Source of the DNA: Odontesthes bonariensis
Lineage: Eukaryota; Chordata; Actinopteri; Atheriniformes; Atherinopsidae
Length of the DNA stretch: 64,000 nucleotides
Assembly: GCF_027942865.1 (NCBI RefSeq)
Contig: NC_134515.1
Span: 29,502,449-29,566,448, forward strand
Direction of reading: 5' to 3'
Both the position numbers and the translations under genes were made by a program. Of this stretch, positions 32,561-46,670 are shown in pieces. The notes under the pieces are model-generated. The model searched no databases. It saw nothing but the letters and a program-made list of their open reading frames with translations, and had not been told where the DNA came from. Numbering within the stretch: position 1 is the first letter of the stretch; each line of letters opens with the position of its first letter.

Positions 32561-33817
32561 CGTCATTGCTCAAAATTCATCACCTTAAAAGTAGGCCTCC
32601 ATCTACGTAATGTAGATTAAGTAGTTCTGTTACAGTGGGGTCATGTAGTTGTTCAGTCACAATTGTTATCGACTCTAAATGTGAGCTGTGAGTGATCAAA
32701 GAATGCGTGAAAAGCAGAAACAGCAGAAAATGGGAACCTTCGTCTGCTCTGCCGGGAGATTTCTGACCACAAGATGGCGGCATAAAATCAGCACTCTGTA
32801 TCACAAAGTGTCCAATTACCGCGGTCACCACAAGGAAATGTGACTCTACATGTTGAAATGTTGCCAGTAACCAATCACGTTGGTTTATCTATGTGAATGA
32901 TCTGTGGCGATGAGAAAATATTTTCTGTAATGCCCTGCACAACAATCATATACTACATACACGCCTCATCTGGTGTTATAACGGACTGTAGAGGACAAAC
33001 ATTAGCTCTTCCTTTCTTGAATAACAGGAAGTTGTGAAATGGATAAGATTTTCCCTTTGTGTTCCCCACCAGCTGCTAATGAGCATCTCTTAGGGTATCA
33101 GAAGACAAGTATAACTCGCAGCTTGAGCTTTGACATCACTGTCCCTGCACAAATCAGCCCCTGTTCACATATGACAGTCACGACGGTGGTTGTGCGATTC
33201 TCACAAAAGATTGCTGTTAATGTAATTGAAGTGATGATATTTTTTATAATTTGAATGACAAAGCACCAGTTTTACATGAGAACTTGTCAGCTTGTGAAAA
33301 CTGTTGTTGTTTTATAGGTTCTGCAGGATATCCCTGGTGGCCACCTGGGCCTGCTGAGGCCAAATGTTGGCACACTTGGCTGCGTCCTGACATCAGCTCA
33401 TTTTCTATAAGCTGCCAGATTCAGTAAAGCCAGCTGGACATGCACAAGAGTCAATGTATAGATTTGTGCTATTTTTTGTTGGGCAGATCTGGTGTCATCA
33501 TGCATGCAGTACTTGGACAGATTTTGTCCTGCTAGAGTTGGATCATTAAGGGGATAAAACCCTTTTGGGTGGAGTTATTTTTCTTATTCTTCGGTTTGTT
33601 TCCCAGGATTGTCCCTAACGCACAGCTTCTATCTGCAAACATACAGTAAATTAGGTTGATTATAGCTCTTTCGCCCTGATTTTGTATATTTCATAAGGAT
33701 CTTATGATATTGCATATCCAATGCAATATTCATGCACTGGATATTTAACAAACAAAGAGGGCCTGACAAAATTATGTCACAAACCCAGCAGTGTAACTTC
33801 ATCACAGTCATCTGGGG
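32561..33817. other. Non-coding spacer
   Basis: No exon or recognised repeat. Some short open frames on either strand show no known motif. Confidence 0.6.
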
Positions 33818-35133
33818 AAAAAAAAGTACACCCTCTTAAAACTCATAAAACTAGATAAACAACCTCACCTTAACAGCAACACATGACATATAGTATGTTT
33901 AGTGTGTGGAAAAATGAAACACTCATCAACAGGTGTGAGCACGTCTACAATGGCAGATGCAGTTGGCTGGTCTGGAGCATTCAGGTGTTAACATGATGCA
34001 GAGGAGGAAAAACATCAGCAATGATCTCAGAGAAGCAATTGTGGCTGTCCATCAATCTGGAAAGGGTTGTAAGTACATTTTAAAACAACGTGCAGTCCTT
34101 CATTCTACAGTGAGAAAAATGATTCACAAGTGGAAAATATTCAAGACAGCTGACAATCTTTTCAGAAGTGGATGGCCCAGCAAATTCAACCCATGGTCAG
34201 ACCGTGCAATGTGAGAGAAATTCTGAAAAACCCAAGAGCTACATCTGAGACTCTACAAGCCTCAGTTAGCATGCTAAATATTAAAGTTAATTACAGTACA
34301 ATTAGAAAAAGGCTGAACAAGTATTTCTTGTTTGATATTTTTCCCAGGAGAAAGTATTTTTTGTTTGAAAAGAGTATGACATCATAGCTAAGGTTTATAA
34401 AGTAGTAAGAACACGCCACAAGACTTTTGGAACAAAGTGGAGATGTTTGGTCTTTATGTAGAGCGCCATGTTTGGAAAAAAACAGACCCGTCAAGCACGA
34501 TAGTGGAGGAATGATGATTTGGGCTTGTTTTGCAGCCACAAGCTCTGGCCACCTCGCAGTCATTGAGTCCACCATGAACTCCTCTGAATACCAAAGTATT
34601 CTGTCAATCAGTCCGGCCATCAGTCCGACAGCTAAAGCTTGGTTTAAATGAGTTCATACAACAGGACAATGATCCCAGGCACAGCAGCAAATCTGCAACA
34701 GAATGTCTTAAAAAGAAAAAAGTCATGGTGTTACAAGGAGTCAGTCAAAGTCCAGACTTTAACCTGATTGAAATGCTGTGGGGAGACCTCAATGACCTGA
34801 AGGAAGCTTTTAAAAAAAGAGCGGGACAGAATTCTTCCACAAAGAAGTGAGAGACTGATAGCATCATACAGAAAACAATCACTTCAAGTTATTTCAGCTG
34901 AAGGTGTGAACCCGTGTGAACGTGTGAACCCTGAGGTGTACTCAGTTTGTCAAACACTGCTTCTTCATTTTTGGCTCAGTTTTACTTAAATAATGACACA
35001 CTGTAATATGTCACATGCTGTTGTTCACCTGAGTTTTTATTCACCTAATTTTAAGATCCGGTCAGGACTAGTTTCTTTTTTTGTGTGTAATAACAGTTGT
35101 AAAACCCAACAAATTAAAGAGGTGTACTTTTTT
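33818..35133 (+). mobile_element. Tc1-like DNA transposon, plus strand, with terminal inverted repeats
   Basis: The left end is AAAAAAGTACACCCTC (from 33820); the right end is GAGGTGTACTTTTTT (35119-35133), its inverted copy. The first transposase piece (33957-34214) reads RKNISNDLREAIVAVHQSGK and then STVRKMIHKWK and RSGWPSKFNP, the paired helix-turn-helix of Tc1 transposases with the GRPSK-like hook. A second piece at about 34490-34650 has GGMMIWACFAATSSGHLAVIE. A third near 34745-34800 has SQSPDFNLIEMLWGDL, the region of the last catalytic residue. Frames are interrupted several times, so it is inactive. The 5' part closely matches the inverted copy in csrnp2 intron 2. Confidence 0.85.
33957..34214 (+). 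pseudogene. Tc1 transposase N-terminal (DNA-binding) fragment
   Basis: An 85-codon open piece covering the N-terminal helix-turn-helix. It is broken after PWSDRAM by a stop (TGA at 34212), and the protein continues in another frame (REILKNPRATSETLQASVSM at about 34214-34275). It is part of the element 33818-35133 and not a separate gene. Confidence 0.75.
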
Positions 35134-38100
35134 CTTATTGAAACAGCCTATACTATTTTAGTTTTTACCATTTAGGTTACTCATAGAAGTACACTGCTAA
35201 ACCACCGCAGTATCCCTTCACTCAAAGCTACCCACGTATAATCTCCATCCTTTTCTGTTTGTGTTTGCATTTTTGCCATGGTCAGGACTGAGAACAGGCA
35301 AAACAAAAACACTTAGAAACAAATTAGCTGTGGAATCTCTGAAACAATTGTGGCAGAGGTCCAAAGCTCTGAGAACTATGCATCATCTGTTTCACCTTTC
35401 CGCCCTCTGGCTTTTCTATTGTTTTACTGCTCCAATGGCCGGAAGAAGTCAGCTTACTCCGATAGCTCCAGGGCTGGCGGTGGAGCTAATCACGAGCCTG
35501 TGGAAATATTTTAAGACGGCGTTGAAAAAACATTATCAGTGATCTCTAAGCGTGTTGATAGATGTTCAAAATCACCAGCTTAATCTGGTATTTGATTTTT
35601 ACCGTTATGACTGAACGGAGCTGTATAGAGCAACTGGGTGTTCTGAGTGACGTATGTGAAATGGAAAGTTGCCTCACCACTTCACTCCAGTCTCCCAGTC
35701 TGAAAGTGCTGCTCCAGCACCTGGAAAGAATGCCTTCTCTTTCCCTCTTTCTCTCTGTGACGCCAGCGCGATGGCATCATTAGACCTTCACTGAAACCAG
35801 CCCTATTTAAATAGCACTATTCATAAAACTGGCTTGTGGTATTTTCACTAGTCTGCCCTCTTCTTCGCATGTTGGCTGAACTGAAGAGGGAAATCCAAAC
35901 CTTTGGAGCTCAGTTCACTTTGTAGACTCATGCCAACAGATCCCAATAGTCTCCTGAAAGCCAGAGGAAGAAAACAATGGAGGCAATAAAGATCAACACA
36001 AAACTGCAGCTGCTCAACATTTCTACATATATGTAGAAAGGCCTATATGATGCACATGCATTGAATATGTTCTTATATAGTTCACATAGTTCACATTGTG
36101 CTTTCATAAGCTGAAAGTACATGCTCCACATCTCTGGGGATATCAGCTAGCCTGAAAGAAACCGATCTCCAAATTGTTTAACTCAAACTCAGTCTATGTT
36201 TTTTCTGGCACGTAAACCCTCACGACACAACAAACCTTCCTTTTTGTGAACTTTAGAGCCATTGGCAGTTTGATTTTGATAGCTTTGCACAAGCAGAAAA
36301 TGTATGTTTTTATTAACATACAGGCCTGACAGCCGCATCAATCTTGTCATCTAACTCTCTTCAAGATACAGTGGTTTATTTCCTGAAACGTGACTGTTGC
36401 AGCTCTGGCATTGATAAATAAATTGGAAGAAGAATGCCTTCCAGTAAAGTTGAGCTACAACCGGTGCTCAGCTTAACCGTGCATGGAAAGTTTGCTATCA
36501 GATCATCTAAAGTTACATGTGTGCACCTAGTGGAACACATATCTCTATGTCTCTATAAATTACCTACACTTGTATAAATGTGCACTGATGCGAAGATCCC
36601 TTTGTCTTTTGAAGCAAATGGATTTGCAAGATCATAATCATAAGAGAGTCTTGTGCAATAATCTCACACAATAGGTTTATAATACATGTTATACCAGAAG
36701 TTTTTTTTTTCACATGGTCACCTTTCCAGATATGAAAAAATATTGTTTTGCATTGAGTATTGTTCTGACAAACGGATTTATCAAAAAGTTCACGTGGAGG
36801 AACATATGCAGCCGGTAGCCAGTGCTACATGGAGTCATCCCGATGGAAATTGTCTCACCATTTACTTTAAGGAATATTTCATCTTCATATTGTAGATATA
36901 TGCACAATTCTTAAAGAGATGTGTTTAGTTGCAAGATCAAGAAGTGCTGCAACTGATGGTCTTGCCCTGACATAGTCCTGACCTCGCCATTTACTCGGAC
37001 CACTTAAATCAATCAGATTGAATAATCAGATTGTTAAACCTTTTTAACTCAAATCAGTAAATGCCTCATTAAAACACCTCAGTCAGAGCAGACTGAACTG
37101 AACTGATTCAGTCCTATTGAATATTTAATCCAATCAAGTGGGTGGTGCAAATCTTTGAATAATCTGATTATTGGTAAAATTCAACCATGAAAACATTTGA
37201 TCTGATTGTTTCTCTCTGGTTGGAATATGTTCTCGCTGTGCAAACGTGAACCAAGTGGGTGTATGCTTACGTGATGAGTCTCTAAGGGGTAGAAACATAG
37301 GAAGAGCAGAGGAAAACTGGTTTGTGAAGCACACAGTGTTCTTTTAGGAGACCTTGGAAGAGTTAAGCATTAACCTTGAGTTTTTAAAAATTGCTCAATT
37401 CCTGATCAGCAAAAAACCGCCTCCCACTAGACTTTACCTCAGACATTCATCTCTGTCCACTTTGATTATCCCTCGTTTAGACAGCAGGAGGAATATAATG
37501 ATAATAATATATGTGCTGTTGAGTTTGCTGTTTCATTAGGAAGAGCAGAAACCCCCAAATCTTTTGTTTTTGGTCATAGCTACTGTTAGATTGTGGTTTA
37601 CTCTTTTGTTATACTGTCGTTATATTCTGCAGAGTAGTGGTCAGGCCTACTTTGCACATATCAAGAGTTGAATTCAGATTTTAAGAAATCTTTTTATTCA
37701 GTGGTAAGATAAACACATACGATCAAATTTCTTATCAGAGTGGTTTCAATCGAATTGAAAAAGCATTTGTCTGTGAAAACATAGCTAGGGAGCCAGTCTG
37801 AGATTACATGTGGAGTTTCAAAATAAGAGTACTGCAAAATAATTTTTTTTCAAGTACAGCAAGTTTAGGACAACCTGCCCATCAACTAATTTGATGCTTT
37901 ACACAGAAGTGCCAAAAACTTGAGTTTGTTGATTGGTCACTTCAGCATTACTCCAAAAGGGAGTCGAATCCTGACCCCAGAAATGTTAAACTGTACAACA
38001 GAAATTAACATCTTTAGAAAAAAAAATCCCTTTCAAGATAACTGTTCTGTGGATTAACCTCAAAGTTCTGTATAATTAAGGATGTGGTCAATTTAGGTGA

Positions 38101-41050
38101 CAGGAAGGTGCTGCTAGCTGTCAGCTATGTGCCACATTAGCTAATCTGAGTAACTAAACTGGGCCCCTCTGCTTTTTTTGTTGCCCCAGTTGTAGAAGTT
38201 TTCCTTTCAATATAAAAAATGGCTCACTGTGCGATTAATTGCACTAACAGACCATCCAATAAGTCTCCGGTCAAGTTATTATTTTTTTTCCTGGGAAACT
38301 ATGTAACATTACTTTAGTATAATTGAATTAGCCTTTGGCTAGCCTTGGGTTAGCCCCAGCTGCATTAATGATGGTAACTGCTGATATATGCTGGGCACAA
38401 AAAGTTGTTATGCTTCTTTGTCAAAACCAATATTTCAAAGAGAATTGTAACATTATAGAATATCAATATTTATGAATAAAATACATTTCTATAAAGTTGG
38501 ACAAGGTACAGGTCAACCACTTTAATTTGCTAGTATCAAACTTGCCAAAGAGGCAATCTAACCTTAATCTAGCACAACTATTTTTTCTGGGTAAATAGGT
38601 ATGTAGGTTGGTTAAAACAATTTTAACTTTGTGCAGAACATATGTCTGGTACTATCTCCTTTTCCCTTTGCGTCTTTTTTCTCATTTTCCTTCTGTCTCC
38701 TGTTTCCCCATGTTTGTGCTCTTTCCTGGGTGTGGCTGGATGAGCACACGATTCTCACCTGTGGATCATCATTCCACAAAAAGTTTATCATCTTTGGTTT
38801 GCTCTCCATTCTTCAGCTAATGCTGCTGTTTAATACAGTCTGAGTAATGTATAAAGAAACAATATTTAGCTTCATTGATTTACCACGGGTGCACATGCAG
38901 GTTATTGCTTATTTGTTCAGGGGAAAAGCTTTTATTCAATTACTTGCTGAAACTGATTCTGTTGCTTTGACAGTTTGACATTAGAACATGCAAGAGCTCA
39001 CTGAAGGCAGAAGTGGCTGATTTCCAGTATGACCTCTTTGTATGAGATGGTACAGCTGGAACAAGCAAAAGCATGGCAGCATAGTTGAAGGACTCCTAAC
39101 AGAACAAGAAAAACAGCTGCAGACTCACAGCTGTGTGAAATATGGTGTGTCTCGCACCGCCTGCCGGTCCCCAAGGACGTGTCCGTCACTATAGCTACGT
39201 CAAAGTTTCCTAACAACAAGAACAACAACTCTAAAGATCATACATTGTGGAAGTTGCTGAAAATAAAAGCAGATTTAGTTGTGTGTGTGTTTCCTTGTGG
39301 TTTTCTCTAAACGTTACATGCTCATCCTTCCTCTCAGCTCTGTAATGAAAACCATCCCATTAGCTAAGCAGTTGGCAGTATGCCTAGTTTTCCTCGAGGT
39401 GGAAGTTTGAATATCTATATGCTTCCACAGTCCCTTAACAGCATGGAGTGGGTAACCTCATCTGAAAGTTTTCTGTCTTAACCAAGGAGGAAAAGAGGGG
39501 AGATCATGACAGAGGTATCTGGAGAAAAAAATCATTTACACCTCTTGCTTGATGTCTGCAGCTGGAAGGATGCTTTTAATTTATGTAAACAAGAAGGAAA
39601 TGGGGTACTGAACGATGACAGATGATATCCTCCTCTTGGAGTGCTAAGATTATGTAATTAAAATAATGTTTCCAAATTACATGACGATAAAGATCCCATT
39701 GTGAAACATCTCTTCAGCTATTTGATAGATGAAATGAAGACAGATTCTTCTTGTCCAGATGGTGACAGTGACAGACTTTTACATTTCCCCTGAAGACAAC
39801 AGGTTGTCAAAGTTTTTCCTTTTGAGCTGAAATCTCTTCACGTGTCCTAGCTTGATTTAAGCATCTTACACTGACATCACAAAGCTACATATCCTTCTTA
39901 GATAATCATTCTGTTATGTTTGAAGAAAATCTGCCTCTTTATCTAAAAGGAAAACTTAGTGCTGAGAGAACAAATCTGAGAATGAAAATGGGAAAATTGT
40001 GTTTCAGCGGCTTTATCTTTATTTTCAAACGCTGTTCAGCTCTCGATCTTTCTGCTGATCATGCACACGATCTGTGGCATGAGCAGGAGTTTGTGGCGGT
40101 CAGCCTGGGTATTGTAGAAGTGGTGGGAAAAAGAGAGATACGGGCCTTTGACCTAGGAAAGGATGTAGAGCCACTTCCTGTCGGTGTGACTTATTCCCTT
40201 ATGGATGGTGAAGTGAATCATGTAAAGTCCCCGCTTGTGGCAAATGTCTAACGCTTGTCATGGTAGTAAGTTCACTTGACTCTAATGAAAACCATATTTC
40301 TTGAACAACGGGAGAAAACGGGCAGTGTGAGTCATTCCCGGCAGGAGGAAAGGCTGTGCTGACAGTTGTAGTGGCTCAGTTTTCAGTAGCGCTCCTGTGT
40401 ATTGATAATTTAATCAAATGACCTAATTTCCTGTAACAAAGGGGGTTCATTGGTCTACCTGTAAAAACAATGCTCCGCCTCTGTGGGTAAGACTTTCCAC
40501 AGTGTGTGTGCTGGGCAGAATGCAGAAACATACAGTTTAGAGTGTGTGTGTGTAGTGAAGGGGTGTTAGAGGGTGGAGGGTGCTTTCCATTAATCTGAAA
40601 CGGTAATGTTTACTCAGGAAATGTGCCCCATTTAAACGCACAGGTGCAGCTTAGTTTAACGCTGATAAGAAAATGTATTTGGTTTATTTGCTGCTTATTC
40701 TTCGTAAGAGCACTGATTGGACAAATTGAAGAGATGAGATAAATATTCATCACAATGTCATCATACAACTCCAACTCTTGGGGTGTGAGGGGTTGTGAGG
40801 GGGTATGGGGGGGGTGTAACACCACTGCAAAAATGGGATCGTAAAAACAAATCATTCATGATTATAAAGCCAAGCCCAAATAGGCCACTGCAACAATATA
40901 CATAACAAGTGAGCTTATGAGTTATCATTTATCAGATCAATTGCAACAAGGCGGCATCTGTTTTGGATCCCATTTTTTCCCATTTATGCAGTTATCTCAG
41001 AGCTCTCTCCAGCAGCCAAAAGCCTGCCAACCTTATCTACCAAAACATGT
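35134..41050. other. Gene-free spacer, part 1
   Basis: Nearly 6 kb without a recognisable exon, RNA gene or well-defined transposon. An interval of about 36990-37170 is rich in AATCAGATT-type words in both orientations and could be an old repeat. A 336-base open frame at 39916-40251 shows no known domain. Any enhancers for csrnp2 or the integrin gene would lie in such sequence, but none can be named. Confidence 0.6.
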
Positions 41051-41054
41051 TTAG

Positions 41055-41150
41055 TTATCAAGTTCAACTCAATTTTATTTATCTAGCGACAAATTATAAC
41101 AAATGTCCTCTCAAGGCACAGTTGTTGCCGTGTGACACTGTAAAGCAAAA
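41055..41150 (+). repeat. Dispersed repeat fragment
   Basis: The stretch around AGTTCAACTCAATTTTATTT, then ATCTAGCGACAAATTATAAC and CTCTCAAGGCAC, is a diverged copy of a very common teleost repeat (usually AATTCAATTTTATTTATATAGCGCC). It is short and fragmentary, and no target duplication is seen. Confidence 0.5.
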
Positions 41151-43331
41151 TGGTATGTTGCTGAGCTGGAAACCATAGCAAAATTGGCTTCTCAGACCCA
41201 ACACCGTCCAGGGCACTTTTTGCCCCGCGACTGTGCCTATTCAATGCCCGTGTGCCATAAAACAATTCGGAAGTTTTAAGGGTCACACACTTCTCTGCTG
41301 TTCAGATGCATAGGTCGGAAATGACAATAAAAATAGATCAAACATTTTGCCATTCCTAATTTAAGGAATCTTGTCACACACAAATGCTATTTCCTATCTG
41401 CTGCCTCATTGGTGTACATGTATGCTGGGAAGAAGGGCTTGTTCTCGGGTTACTGCTGGGAAAACAAGCATAGCGTGAGTCCAACAGGTGATGGGCTTGA
41501 TAGGCTTGTCATAATACTGCCGTGCTTCATTGCTGGTGGACTACTTCTGAAAATTGATTATACATCAGGGATGACTCTTGACTTCAGGTTATTTATAGTG
41601 CAGCTTTGGGGGTTTAGTGGAAAGGAGATCCCCCTCAGAGAGCATGAACGCATCAGAGAAATGATCACCCGGATGGTGAGCGACATCCTTCTGGACATGT
41701 GGACGAAATAATGTGAGGTCACTTAGAGTTTGGCCCATCACAGAACTGCTTTGCATCTGTGAACTGATGTAAAGTTCTACTTGTTAGCGTTCACTAACAC
41801 ATAACAGATCAGTTCAGATAAATTAGCATTAGGTTAAGCTTTAGCTAATGCTTTGGAATGCTAGATTGGTTTCTGCTTACTGTCTCTTTTATTCCTTCAA
41901 TTGCTTTCAAAGTCACTTACATCACTGAAAGCAAATCAAGTGTAAACTACGGACAAAAGACGTATGTACCTCTGTTGATACATTTTATTCCGGATTAGTA
42001 TTTAAAAGATATCAGTACTGGCATGTGGAGTCACCTGTGACGTGTAAACTGGAAAAATTGAGGATTAGGAAGCACCAAGGGGGCAGACTCAGCAGGTCAC
42101 AACACTGCTAAGTGTAAATTGGAGCTCCCTTCTTCTTAACTTAATGACCGGACACTCCCAGCTGCTCCCAGAGAAAATGTTATGGTTCAGCACTCTCCTG
42201 AGATGAACGTGGCTTTCCCACCATTCTCCCAAAGGGAGTCAAAAGGAAATCTGATTACGGGGATCTTCATCGGTGTGGGTTTTTAAGGGTTAACTGAGAC
42301 ACATTAGGCATTCTTGAGAAACATCAGAGGACAGCGCTGTGATCTTGGTACAGATTTACTTGACTCCCATGTCAGACGGCATCTTGGAAGATGATGAAAT
42401 ATTTCAACAGAAACCTAAAACGCCCTTCCCTAAGATTAAACTCTTGGGAAGCGAGAGCGAGACCTCTGAGAAGAGATGAAGAGTTCAAACTGCCATAAAT
42501 TCTTAGTAACGTGAACTGGAGAGCAGCGAGACGGTTAATGAATATGTCTCGATCCACCTCACCTCACCCTGGCGCAGTTTCCCACAGCATCACATGCTTT
42601 TTCTTTCAGATTGTAGTTAGAGCACTGAAAGCAAAGGTTGTGAGCTCAAAGGCACAAAATGAATGCAATTACTGTACTTCTTCCTGATCCTGAAGAAACA
42701 ATGACGAGAAATCTGTGGGCACAGACTTCTTGGGGATGTTTTGGCTACTGTGTATGTTAGGAGATACACAAAAGTTTTTTTCTGAGCTGACGCCATGGCT
42801 TACATCCTAGTGAATGACAGATAAACCCTCTATTTTTTTCCACTGTTCCATTACCAAATTGCCTTCCCACTTTAAAGGATAGATTTAGTCTTAGTGCCCT
42901 TTGAAATGTTAGTTCATGTTGAATGAAAACATATTTCCCCATTTATGCAGTCAGTACATAAAAAGATCATACTGATGAGAAGCTTGTCATATGTTTCAGC
43001 TGTATTTTGGTGTTATTTTTGAAGATTTCTATCTCTATGGCTTGGCTGTTCTCGTCAACCTGGTTGTTGTTTCACAAACATAATATGGACATGTGAGAGT
43101 TTTTTTCTTCTTTAGTGTAGCTCTCAGCAAGAGAGTAAACAAGAGTATTTTCCATTTTTGGCAAATCTTTTTAAATTGCGAAACCAAAATAAATCACTAC
43201 CCAAGTTTCCTTAAATGTTGGGATACTTTGTGAAATGTTAATGCTATCATTCTGGAGAAACAATTTATACCATATATTTACCTGAAGTGTAAAGACAATG
43301 TATCCAATGATGAAACTAAAAGGATATATAC

Positions 43332-43384
<53 letters not shown>

Positions 43385-44029
43385 GTAAATACTTTTTAAG
43401 AGTATATGCTCATCTTGAATTTTATGCAAGATATGCATAAAAAAATAGAACAGGGACAACAAAAGACTCGAAGGATCAGGCTTCTAAACCGGTTGCCAGA
43501 TCAGAGGAGGAGATGAGGATAAATAATACTGTATAAGTGTAAGATGAAAAGATAAAACAATTCTTCTTTTTCAGATTTACATACCAGTTGCTTTCACTTC
43601 TCTTTGTGTGGGTCCACTATGAGCAGTAGGTAAACTGCTTTAAAAGGAGCAAAAATAAGGGAAAACTAGGTGTGGCCACTGCTGCTAACTTTTGAGCGGC
43701 TGTGCTCCTAACTGATGACATATTTATGTCACTGCCTGATGCACATAGCCCTCGCACTTCATGCACTATCCAATCTCAGGCCAGTCGCAAATATGACACG
43801 CTCACGTGCCTCTTTTTGTCACATTTACAGGGATGTCTAAATGAGGGTTGGGAGACTCTAATGGGATGTGTGAATGACTGAATGCCGTTGCCTTACACAA
43901 AGTGATGAAGCTATCAATGTTACATGTCTAAAGTGTCTAAAGTCCTGTTTTCTTCCGCTCCATTGCTTTTGTGAGGATACTACTTTGTGTTTAGCATGCG
44001 CCTTACTTCATGTTTTGAAATGATTTCTC
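41151..44029. other. Gene-free spacer, part 2
   Basis: No coding exon recognised. It contains a (TA)n microsatellite at about 43339-43377. A short piece at about 43207-43245 (GTTTCCTTAAATGTTGGGAT) resembles the terminal word of the Tc1-like family seen in the pou6f1 intron, too short for a firm call. Confidence 0.6.
43339..43377. repeat. (TA)n microsatellite
   Basis: About 19 uninterrupted dinucleotide units, preceded by GTGTGT. Confidence 0.9.
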
Positions 44030-44345
44030 TGTTGTGCATTCTATTGAGTTTGCTTCTTCTTGATTCACACCTGGTCTTAATTTGCTAATTACTTCCCACC
44101 TGTTGTGCATTTGCTTGTTACCTCATTGTTATATACAATGCTCGGTTTTCTTTGTCCGTTGACAAGTAGTCGTCATTCCTACCACTTTGTTTTCTCGATC
44201 ATTTAGCGCCAGCTTGATTTCTTTCAGCTCTTTGTGTGGGTTTATGTTGGATATGTATTTGGGCTGTTTTGGATTTCCTTGTCTGCGGCAATTTTGTTCT
44301 GTAACTTCAATTAAAGTATCCTTAGTTCTAAATCCACCTGTCTAA
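44030..44345 (+). repeat. Possible solo LTR or similar dispersed repeat
   Basis: The stretch shows the look of a fish retrotransposon LTR: a short-tract region (CACCTGGTCTTAATTTGC, CCTCATTGTTATATACAATG), then a T/C-rich part, then an ATTAAA poly(A)-like signal (TTCAATTAAAGTATCCTTAG) at about 44306. No coding region or matching second LTR is seen in the window. The identification rests on general resemblance only. Confidence 0.3.
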
Positions 44346-46404
44346 TCCTGTTCTTTGCATTTAGGTCCTCTTCTATCAAAACTATACACCTGCCTGAACA
44401 CTTTACATTGCTTAAAACCAAATAAGTAGAAGGTTACTCTATGTATTTACAGTAAACTGACCCTTTTAAAGGCACCTAAACTAGATCATGTGCTTATACG
44501 CACACGCACACGCACACGCACACACACACACACATGCCTCTGCCTTCTGTGTTGAATGTCACCAGATTAGAGGCTTCTGTAGTTTCTTTCTGACATCGGC
44601 CTCTGACCCTGCAGGGCTTTCTGTGCATTCAGGCCCCTTCATTAGACTCCTGCAGAGTGTGACCACTCACCCAGGGAGGCGAGGTCATCGCTCAGCCTTT
44701 TACTAATCACGACCTTCCCTCCTGAGCATTCAGACCCCCCGACCGGCAGCTGGCAGGTGGATCAACGCTCTCTTTGTAGAGTCACCTGAAGGTCTGTGTT
44801 CTACCTGTTTTTTTTTCCCCCTTTGTGTGTTTGTGTGTCATGTTTTTGTTGCTGCTGATTACTGGGTACAAGTATTTGAGCCAGCGAGGTACCTTTGTTT
44901 GGTTTGAACAGCTGCACCTCATTCATTACTTTAATATTTATTTATTTATTACTTTTTTTCTAACTGAATCACATGAAATTCAGAATGATAAAGGGAGAAT
45001 TTTTAGTTGCAGTGGGAGGACAAGCTTGGATTAACGCTTAACTTTTTGTTAGTGTTAGAGCAGGGTGCACCTAATTTAATGATAGAAGGGAAGGTATTGT
45101 CCAATGCTGTGCCAATGATGTATTGCCCCCTGTTTGTATGCTAAGGATATGGTGTGAAAATTTAGGCACACGACAGAGGTCTACAGGATCTGTGTGAGGA
45201 TTTCTGAACATAGAGAAATGCTCCACATATAAGATGTCACGGTTAGTAATAAAAATCAAATAAACAAAACAAACAAACAAACCAAAATAAACACAACTCT
45301 GCACTTCATAGAATGATTATTCACACACATGAAACCAGATGAACCAACTGATAAGCCAATGATTAGCCAACTCAGAACAGAGACTGAAGGGAACAGTTAC
45401 TCTCTCATCTGGTGCTAAAATACGTCTATTTGCACTTCTAAAGCTCAATAATTAACACAGGTTATCTTGTTGGTTAATCTCTACAAAACCAAGTGTGAAA
45501 GCTTAAGAGTTGCTTATAGATGTATTTGGTGGTTTTGTGGATAGAGCAGGCTGTTTTACACTAACTAACTCTGAGTAAGACAATTCATATAATTTACCCA
45601 AATTCTTAAACAATTCCCATCAATAAATGAGTGTCAATTTTAGAATGCTTTGATTTTTAATATGTTAACTGCTGCATATGTTCATGCCTGACCTGTGTAA
45701 AAAGGAGGCATCATCTTTTAGGATGTGAAATTATGGCGGTAAACAAGCTGTGCTCTTAATCTGAGTTTGTATAGCTTTTGATAGTGTGCATTACTCTGTA
45801 ATCTTTCGAAAGAAAACACCCAAAGTCACATACTCAGTTTGACCACTTGTCCAAATGTGTCCGCAAATGGAAAATGTTTTTTTAATAACCATGACAACAT
45901 AAACAAATTATTGCATTTGAAAAAAAAAAAGCGAAGTAAAAAAGATTTCCAGTGAGTCCTAAAAATGTCTGGTTGGGTCTAACATCTTCCCTCAGCATTT
46001 AGTCACAGCATAATGACATAAAAAAGGTTTTCAATTCTCAACATCCCCAAAAAGTGATTGAGAGTGACAAGATGGGAAGAACCTCAAATTGACTTCTTGC
46101 TGACTTGTTTTGAAATGCATAATGAAACACGCCCTGAATTTTATGTTGATTATCCTATTTTTGTGGAAACCACAGCCTTGGTATTGCAACACACTGCTTT
46201 TTAGTCATTTAGTTAGTGTATGACAACCTTATGGGAAGAATCTGTTAGATTGTTTATTTTAAATAACTTTAAAACACTTCAATGCATTGAATTGGTTTCA
46301 CTTGAGAAATCAACAGAACATAAAGAAAGAACTGTAATTTATTTAATTGCTGGGCTATTTTCTGAACTTGCACGCTGACAAGGTAGTGCTGGCTTATATC
46401 TTGT
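44346..46404. other. Gene-free spacer, part 3
   Basis: Nothing coding is recognised. It includes a (CA)n-type tract at about 44498-44534 and short A-rich stretches. No RNA gene was seen. Confidence 0.6.
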
Positions 46405-46670
46405 GATAATAGATAGAATAGAAACATACTTTATTCATCCCCCAATGGGGGAAATTCAAATTAGTCAAGTAGCTAAAATAAATGATAAATAAATGGAGAA
46501 TGGAGGGTTCGAAGATAATACGCCAGCTGAGAATGGAGGTAGTCACAGAGTCGAAAGGCGCATGTCTGAATGGGAGGGCCACCACAGTGGAACACACTGC
46601 CCTGCCAGTGATGCTGTTGTAAGTTAGGTGACTGTGCAATGCGAGCTTGCTGCGTGGAAGCCATTTTATA
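46405..46670 (+). repeat. Dispersed retroposon-like repeat
   Basis: It contains ACATACTTTATTCATCCCCC then AATGGGGGAAATTC, the same type of motif as at 25385 in the csrnp2 intron. It is followed by GCCACCACAGTGGAACACAC-type sequence that I associate with the same kind of repeat. The family is unassigned. Confidence 0.45.

Noticed and set aside
38217..38280. Short peptide MAHCAINCTNRPSNKSP, reminiscent of the start of a THAP zinc finger
   Set aside because: Only about 17 residues fit. The downstream Cys/His and the AVPTIF-type motif are absent, so it is likely chance or too decayed to call.
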